From NCBI GenBank assembly GCA_947253655.1, contig CAMYAE010000027.1, positions 1 to 26,564 of the forward strand: 26,564 nt of DNA, written 5' to 3'. The notes beneath the pieces were generated by a model that was not told where the DNA came from, did not search any database, and saw only the letters and a program-made list of their open reading frames with translations. This document shows positions 21,815-26,564 of the stretch, in pieces. The position numbers and the translations under genes are program-made. Source of the stretch: an uncultured Bacteroidales bacterium. Its GTDB lineage: Bacteria > Bacteroidota > Bacteroidia > Bacteroidales > UBA932. The stretch's first letter is position 1. The number at the start of each line of letters is the position of its first letter.

Positions 21815-24800
21815 TCAGAAATCTAATTTGATATTTAGTCCCATACTCCGCAGGGACGGCATCATGAAATAGTCTATTCCCTGATAATTGTTGCCAGTAG
21901 ATGCAATTGCTTCCGGATCGAAAGGCGCTTTGCAATAGAGCATCAGCAGATTGTGACCAACTGCCGATATTGTCAGGGAAGCCTTGTCTTTCAGCCATCT
22001 GCGAGGTATTGTATAGCCTATTGAGAGCTCCTGCAGTCTGAAATTGGTGGCGGAATAGGTATAGTATTGAGGAAGTCCGCTTTGGGAGCCGATAGCCTGA
22101 TACCATTTCTGTGCATCCAGCATTTCCCTTCCATTGACCAGTATGCCGCCTGCGTCTCTTGCTGCAGCTGATGCTTCGGACACTCCGTAGAGGTCCAGAT
22201 TGGCCTGAGTGGCAGAATATACAATTCCGCCTATACGTCCGCTGAACAGGAAGCCCAGTCTGATTCCCTTATAGGACAGGGAATTGCGCCATGCCATATT
22301 GAATTTCGGGAATACCGTGCCCAAATATAGCTCGCTGCTGTTGTTGTCCATGGTTATCTGTCCCGCATCGTCAATTTCCATATATCCTTTGCTGTTGTAT
22401 TTGATGCCGGATGTAGTGTACAGGTCTCCGAGAGTGCCGCCTTTTTTCAATATGTATTTGGCTTTGCCAAGGCCTTTAATGTCCAGCTTTTTGAGATTGA
22501 GCGGTTCTCCGGTAACAGGGTTTACTGCATTTGCTGCAAGTTCCATGATTCTGTTGCGGTTCCATGAGAAAGTGAAGCCGCTTTCCCAGCCAAAGTCCCC
22601 CCATTCGTGGCCGTAGCTTATCCCGGCTTCTATTCCGGTATTCCTTACACTGCCTGTCTGAAGATAGATGGTCGTATATGAGGAAGAAGGCGGAAGCTGA
22701 GGGTCGAAGGTCTGGTTGTAGGTGTCGGCAAGATACCATGAAAGGTTGATGCTGAGATCTTTCCATAAATTTGCCTCCACTCCCAGTTCATAGGTGAGAG
22801 TCCTTTCTGGTTTCAGATCTCCGATTGGGTAGTGGGTCTTGTCTTTCCATATTTTGTTGGTAGCATCGTACTCGTAGGTCGGTATTGTCAGAAACCTTGG
22901 GAAAGGCATACCTACAGATGCCACGGAACCTCTAAGCTTGAGGTAGCTCAATGCTCCGAGATCCCAGTTGGAAGTCGGCACCCATGATATTCCGGCTGAA
23001 GGGTAAAAGAAAGATTTGCGGCTTGAGCCGGCGAGCTGGGATGCCCAGTCATTTCTCCCTGTCAGAGTGAGGTAAAGCATTTTCTTCCAGCCGAATTCGA
23101 AGCTGCCGAAAATGGATTGGGTCTCATCGTTCCATCCGTTCTTGGATGCGCGCTTTTTTACGTCGTCAAGGTCGAAGACATTGAATATATTCGGAAGACC
23201 ATTGGCCTGAATAGGGCCACCGTATCTCATTTCATCTGTTTTGATGTTGTTTATAGAAGCTCCGATGTTTGATACGAATGTCCAGTCTTTTCCGAAAGTT
23301 CTGTTGATATTGAGCATAATGTCGGCGTAAGTCTGGTTGTCGAATGTTCTGGCTTCTGTGTAATGCCCGTTCTTGCCTCCTTCTGTGATGGTCGGCTCGG
23401 AAGATGCGAACAGCTTCTGAGTGAACAGTCCGTTGGAATTGTCTACGCGCACCCTTCCGGCTATGTCGAGCCAGTCCAATATTTTGTAACTGGCAGACAA
23501 TGAGATGAGATAGCGGTGCTTGGTGTTGTTGCGCAGGTTGCGGTAGGCTATCCAGTACGGGTTCTGCATGCGCAGGTCTCCCACAAGATCGTCGCCCCAG
23601 AATTGCTCCATAAGCTTGGTGCCGGGATTGTATCTTTCGAAATTGCGGTAAACATTGAAATTCTCACCTCTAGGGAAGAGGTATGCCGGTACCAGAGGAT
23701 TGGAATACACTCCCTGGTTGGTCATATTCTGGTCTTTCTGAATGATATAGCTCAATGAGGCGTCAATCTTCAGTTTGTCTTTCAAAAAATAACTCGTATT
23801 TCTGAAAGTGAAGTTGTATCGGTCGTATTTGTTATTAGGTATAATACCGTCGGAGTTAAGGGCCGCTGCTGAAAGATAGGTCTGGTTCTTGTCGGTGCCG
23901 CCGCTGAATGAAAAGGCGTTGGTATGCACTCTGCCCGTGTTGAAGAAATCTTCCGGGGAATAATTGTTCCGTGCCTGCTCATTCAGGAAAGGCCCCCAGC
24001 TGTAGATGCCGCTGTTGCCTGATTTCCCGTTGAGGCCGGTTCCGTATCTGGACTGGAACTTCGGGAGGAAGAACGGATCCAGAAATTCGGTGTTGCTTGA
24101 AAAATTAGCCTTGATAGCTCCCGATTCACCTTTTCTGGTGGTAATCATTACGGCACCATTGGCTGCTTCAGAGCCATACAGGGCTGCTGCTGCGGCTCCG
24201 GTGAGCACTGATATTGTCATTATGTCTTCCGGGTTGATGTCGGCTATGGATTCAGTGGCTCCTCTGGAATCAAATTCCTTTCCTCCGCCTCCGCCGAAGT
24301 TGTACATCGGGATACCGTCAATGACATAAAGGGCATTCGATGACTGGCTGATGGATTTGTTGCCTCTCAATACAACCTTGGACGCTCCGCCGATTCCTGA
24401 TGAGGAGGTGTTGATATTTACACCGGCCACTTTTCCTGCAAGGGAATTGACGAAATTGGCGTCCTTGATAGTGGTGACTGCATCTGATTTGACTTCCTGG
24501 ACATTGTAGCTCAGGGCTTTTTCGTCTCTTCGGATGCCAAGGGCTGTTACGACAGTCCCTTCAAGAGATACGACATTTTCTTTCAGGACAATATTGAATA
24601 TAGAGCGGTTCCCTACTGCAAGGCTTTGGTTTTCATAGCCAAGGCTGTTTATTTCAATAATGCTGGCAGCATCGGCTACATTTAATGTGAAACGGCCGTC
24701 TAAGTCAGTCTGAGTGCCGTTTTTTGTGCCTTGTTCAATGACGGCTGCGCCTGGTACCGGCAAGCCTGAATTGTCCGTTACGATTCCTGAAATTTTGATT

Positions 24801-25153
24801 GCAGCCTTTTGAGGCTTGTTGGAAATGAAGATGTGGAAGCCTTCGATGGTGTAGGCTATGCCCAATGGTGTGAACAGTGCTTTGCAGACATTTCCTATAC
24901 TTTCGTCCTTGACGGAAATGCTGATTTTGCGTGATACATCAACTCCCTGATTGGCAAATAGATAGCGTGTCTGGCTTTTAATGCTGTCCAGAGCCCGCGC
25001 AAGAGGGGCATCTTCAAGTTTCAGAGTGATACGGACGACCTGTCTCTGCGGCTCTGCTTTAATTGTATCTGTATTGAAGACAAATATTGATATAAGGCAG
25101 AATATGCAGAACAGACCGCGGTATCCATACAGAATACTTCGATTTTTATTCAT
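21815..25153 (-). CDS. susC: SusC-family TonB-dependent transporter with STN signalling domain
   Basis: This 1112-residue outer-membrane importer is the entry gate of the PUL. After a signal peptide (to about residue 33) comes an STN/secretin-N domain (42-110: ITLKLEDAPLARALDSIKSQ...GFHIFIS), a carboxypeptidase-regulatory-like beta domain (118-192: GIVTDNSGLPVPGAAVIEQG...), a TonB-box-like LEGTVVTALGI (197-207), the plug (NSLAGKVAGVNINTSSSGIG...LYVIDGIP, near 236-282) and a barrel ending in NIKLDF. The STN domain is present only in SusC proteins that signal to a FecR anti-sigma factor, and that gene lies directly upstream, so expression is probably induced by substrate binding. A putative antisense RNA covers its leader. 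Confidence 0.95.
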   Translation of the reverse strand: MNKNRSILYGYRGLFCIFCLISIFVFNTDTIKAEPQRQVVRITLKLEDAPLARALDSIKSQTRYLFANQGVDVSRKISISVKDESIGNVCKALFTPLGIAYTIEGFHIFISNKPQKAAIKISGIVTDNSGLPVPGAAVIEQGTKNGTQTDLDGRFTLNVADAASIIEINSLGYENQSLAVGNRSIFNIVLKENVVSLEGTVVTALGIRRDEKALSYNVQEVKSDAVTTIKDANFVNSLAGKVAGVNINTSSSGIGGASKVVLRGNKSISQSSNALYVIDGIPMYNFGGGGGKEFDSRGATESIADINPEDIMTISVLTGAAAAALYGSEAANGAVMITTRKGESGAIKANFSSNTEFLDPFFLPKFQSRYGTGLNGKSGNSGIYSWGPFLNEQARNNYSPEDFFNTGRVHTNAFSFSGGTDKNQTYLSAAALNSDGIIPNNKYDRYNFTFRNTSYFLKDKLKIDASLSYIIQKDQNMTNQGVYSNPLVPAYLFPRGENFNVYRNFERYNPGTKLMEQFWGDDLVGDLRMQNPYWIAYRNLRNNTKHRYLISLSASYKILDWLDIAGRVRVDNSNGLFTQKLFASSEPTITEGGKNGHYTEARTFDNQTYADIMLNINRTFGKDWTFVSNIGASINNIKTDEMRYGGPIQANGLPNIFNVFDLDDVKKRASKNGWNDETQSIFGSFEFGWKKMLYLTLTGRNDWASQLAGSSRKSFFYPSAGISWVPTSNWDLGALSYLKLRGSVASVGMPFPRFLTIPTYEYDATNKIWKDKTHYPIGDLKPERTLTYELGVEANLWKDLSINLSWYLADTYNQTFDPQLPPSSSYTTIYLQTGSVRNTGIEAGISYGHEWGDFGWESGFTFSWNRNRIMELAANAVNPVTGEPLNLKKLDIKGLGKAKYILKKGGTLGDLYTTSGIKYNSKGYMEIDDAGQITMDNNSSELYLGTVFPKFNMAWRNSLSYKGIRLGFLFSGRIGGIVYSATQANLDLYGVSEASAAARDAGGILVNGREMLDAQKWYQAIGSQSGLPQYYTYSATNFRLQELSIGYTIPRRWLKDKASLTISAVGHNLLMLYCKAPFDPEAIASTGNNYQGIDYFMMPSLRSMGLNIKLDF

Positions 25154-25160
25154 ACATTTG
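25153..25160 (+). promoter_or_regulatory. Plus-strand -7 box overlapping the susC start codon
   Basis: TACATTTG matches TAnnTTTG exactly and faces away from susC. No plus-strand gene follows before fecR (which is on the other strand), so it would drive only a short RNA ending at the terminator near 25246. No good TTG is seen 19-21 bases upstream (weak -33). Confidence 0.45.
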
Positions 25161-25165
25161 TAAAA

Positions 25166-25246
25166 TTATTAGTAATAAGTGTCTGTGGGTTTTTCGTCGG
25201 CTTATTGCACGCCTGCGGATATTCACGGTATCTGCAGGCTTTTTTA
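25166..25246 (+). ncRNA. Predicted antisense small RNA over the susC leader (DonS-like)
   Basis: A perfect -7 element (25153-25160) and an intrinsic terminator (25211-25246) on the plus strand delimit an RNA of about 80 nt starting near 25166. It is fully complementary to the 5' leader of susC. In Bacteroides fragilis a cis-antisense RNA (DonS) lies between the anti-sigma gene and the susC homologue of an N-glycan PUL and represses it, and similar RNAs occur at other sigma/anti-sigma-controlled PULs (recalled from the literature). Position, strand, size and PUL type all agree. The start site is an estimate, and no expression data are available here. Confidence 0.55.
25211..25246 (+). terminator. 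Intrinsic terminator on the plus strand
   Basis: GCCTGCGGATA (25211-25221) pairs with TATCTGCAGGC (25229-25239) with a single G-T wobble and a 7-base loop, followed directly by TTTTTT. The T-run is on the plus strand only, so it does not terminate the fecR message (minus strand). It ends the proposed antisense RNA. The antiparallel form could still fold in the susC leader. Confidence 0.75.
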
Positions 25247-25310
25247 TTCCGACTTTTGTGTAAGTCTTTTATGTCATGGATTTTGGGATTATGTGGTTAA
25301 TAATTACGAG

Positions 25311-26264
25311 TTATTTTATACGAATTGTATCTCCGTCTGCTGACCGCTCGTAGCTGAAATCGGACAGGTGCTGCAATACCTTCAAGGCGTAATCTATTCC
25401 ATCATTTATCCTGATTTCACCGCCTGTACAGTTTAATGCAGGAGCGGCAGGCCGGTCGATTATTATTCTGACGCCGAATGATTTTTCGAATTTGGCCATC
25501 AGGTCAGAGAAGCTGATGCCGCCGATTTCTATTATGCCCTTTGTCCATAGTATGTCGCGTGCAGATTGGCCAGTGGTTTTTGCCAGGTGTCCTCCTATCA
25601 GGCTTGCGGTCTCGTTCGGTTTCAACAGTAAAGATTCTTCAGAGTTGCCTACTCGGACCGAACCTTCTATCAGAGACACTGAGAAATCTTTTGAGCTATC
25701 TTCGGCTATTACATTGAATTTTGTGCCGAGGACTTTAATATCCGAGGCGAAAGTTTTTACTACGAATGGGAGATTCTTGTCGTGTGTGACAGAAAAATAG
25801 GCTTCTCCGGTGAGATTGACGGTTCTTTGTTTTTTTGAAAATACCACCGGATAACTGAGGCGAGCTCCCGAGTTCAATTTTACGGTAGTGCCGTCAGAAA
25901 GAGTAATATCGAGCTGCTGTCCTGCCGGAACCTCTATGCTTGTAAGTGTGCCTGACAGCTTGTTGCTGACTGTCTTTTCGGATATCTTTATGGCTCCGAA
26001 GAATATTGCCACGACAGCTGCTATGTTTGCGGCTGCTATTATTATTGTCCTTATAGTACTTCTCTTTTGTCCCCTTCCGGAATTGGCGTAAGAATTTTCT
26101 GCCGCAGTGAGTGTCAGGGCTTCAAATATGCTGAATGTATTGCGGAATCGTTTTCTGTTGCTGTCAGAGGCCTGAAGCCATTTATCTATATTCGTGTTCT
26201 CGTCTTCAGTAGTCTCTCCTCTGAAATATTTGAACAGCAGTTCTTCGTTGATATGGTTGTACAT
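25311..26264 (-). CDS. FecR-family anti-sigma factor
   Basis: The 317-residue inner-membrane protein has a cytoplasmic part (MYNHINEELLFKYFRGETTE..., 1-70) that would bind the sigma factor. One membrane helix lies at about 72-92. The periplasmic FecR domain spans 108-205 (VPAGQQLDITLSDGTTVKLNSGARLSYP, 'GEAYFSVTHD', 'VLGTKFNV'), and a C-terminal DUF4974 domain (245-315) would contact the STN domain of SusC. It lies directly upstream of susC in the same orientation, 157 bp away. The partner sigma gene is divergent rather than co-directional. Signal flow is expected as substrate, SusC STN, FecR, ECF sigma, PUL promoter. Confidence 0.92.
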   Translation of the reverse strand: MYNHINEELLFKYFRGETTEDENTNIDKWLQASDSNRKRFRNTFSIFEALTLTAAENSYANSGRGQKRSTIRTIIIAAANIAAVVAIFFGAIKISEKTVSNKLSGTLTSIEVPAGQQLDITLSDGTTVKLNSGARLSYPVVFSKKQRTVNLTGEAYFSVTHDKNLPFVVKTFASDIKVLGTKFNVIAEDSSKDFSVSLIEGSVRVGNSEESLLLKPNETASLIGGHLAKTTGQSARDILWTKGIIEIGGISFSDLMAKFEKSFGVRIIIDRPAAPALNCTGGEIRINDGIDYALKVLQHLSDFSYERSADGDTIRIK

Positions 26265-26337
26265 AAATATTATTTTTTCGTGTTACATATATATAGTGCT
26301 TCAGAAATGGAAGTTGACAGTAAAATCTGCAGTTTTT

Positions 26338-26369
26338 TTTGTTTTATCGTTATAAAGCGATTATTTTTG
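26338..26369 (+). promoter_or_regulatory. Consensus promoter of the ECF sigma gene
   Basis: TTTG (26338-26341), a 20-base spacer and TATTTTTG (26362-26369) match the Bacteroidota housekeeping promoter (TTTG-N19-21-TAnnTTTG) at every conserved base. The start site would be near 26375, giving a leader of about 22 nt with AGGAG 7 bases before the ATG. This suggests constitutive sigma expression. Confidence 0.65.
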
Positions 26370-26397
26370 ATATAATTGACCTTTTAGGAGAACCTTT

Positions 26398-26564
26398 ATG
26401 GAGCCGGTCGGGGATAAGATAAGCAGAGAATCGCTTGTTGTGCTATATCGTGAGAGGGTGGCATTTATTTCGCTTGCCCGGTCTTTTGTGCGTGACAGTG
26501 CTGTGGCGGAGGACCTTTTTCAGGAGAGTCTTCTGTATCTTATGGAGAACAGCAATAGGATTTC
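26398..26564 (+). CDS. ECF RNA polymerase sigma factor (5' part, cut by window end)
   Basis: The frame from ATG 26398 (AGGAG at 26386-26390 is a proper ribosome site) stays open to the window end: MEPVGDKISRESLVVLYRER, then VAFISLARSFVRDSAVAEDL, then FQESLLYLMENSNRIS. 'ARSFVRD..VAEDLFQE....LMEN' is the sigma-70 region 2 signature (core-binding helix and -10 recognition start). About 55 of the usual 170-190 residues are visible. Next to FecR and an STN-bearing SusC it is the obvious activator of the PUL. Confidence 0.85.
   Translation, partial: MEPVGDKISRESLVVLYRERVAFISLARSFVRDSAVAEDLFQESLLYLMENSNRI

Noticed and set aside
21810..22106. N-terminal 99-codon extension of the SusD frame
   Set aside because: It lies inside the 3' end of susC, has no signal features, and a perfect lipoprotein signal begins at ATG 21809, 5 bases after the susC stop.
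25211..25246. Terminator of fecR
   Set aside because: The T-run follows the stem on the plus strand, while fecR is transcribed on the minus strand, where no T-run follows.

Overview
The window looks like chromosomal DNA from a gut-type Bacteroidota (Bacteroidales). The evidence is a SusC/SusD pair, FecR-type anti-sigma and ECF sigma genes, DUF1735, BACON and DUF4988 lipoproteins, and promoter-like sites of the Bacteroidota type (TTG/TTTG, 19-21 bp, TAnnTTTG). I cannot name a genus from sequence alone.

Left part (1-5580). The edge carries a short 23-bp tandem repeat, the start of an unidentified reading frame and a remnant of an XRE-type regulator with a 12-bp inverted repeat. Next is a GH109-type lipoprotein (Gfo/Idh/MocA fold, minus strand), divergent from a class-3-like aldehyde dehydrogenase (plus strand). 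The aldehyde dehydrogenase converges on an unrecognised three-gene minus-strand operon: a secreted protein, a small outer-membrane-barrel-like protein and a three-helix membrane protein. A good promoter candidate lies in front of that operon.

Middle part (5587-12680). A heavy-metal RND efflux operon runs on the minus strand in the order His-rich small exported protein, membrane-fusion lipoprotein (CzcB-like), RND pump (CzcA-like), TolC-like outer-membrane factor. Its promoter candidate is overlapped by one perfect inverted repeat and preceded by another. Beyond it lies a gene-poor junction of about 600 bp. It contains a 5'-truncated DUF4143 ATPase remnant, three tandem 42-bp repeats, several hairpins, a strong terminator and a roughly 96-bp MITE-like element with terminal inverted repeats.

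Right part (12680-26564). This is a polysaccharide utilization locus (PUL) on the minus strand: SusC with an N-terminal STN signalling domain, SusD, a GH18-fold lipoprotein with no acidic catalytic residues, a DUF1735-LamG lipoprotein, a DUF1735-GH18-like lipoprotein with a destroyed active site, two tandem EndoH/EndoF1-like GH18 lipoproteins, and a DUF4988/BACON surface lipoprotein. A FecR anti-sigma gene lies upstream of susC, and an ECF sigma gene (cut by the window end) diverges from it. The likely substrate is the N,N'-diacetylchitobiose core of N-glycans (inference from the GH18 type). The proposed flow is: SusC/D and the surface lipoproteins bind glycan, the GH18 enzyme releases it, SusC imports it, and the SusC STN domain signals through FecR to the sigma factor.

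Most notable signals: (a) four GH18-fold proteins in one operon with a stepwise decaying DxxDxDxE motif (D-G-D-E, D-G-N-E, D-N-W-R, N-A-A-S); (b) a plus-strand promoter and intrinsic terminator between fecR and susC that together predict an antisense small RNA of about 80 nt over the susC leader; (c) a nearly identical 126-bp tract shared by the two otherwise diverged GH18 paralogues, which suggests gene conversion.
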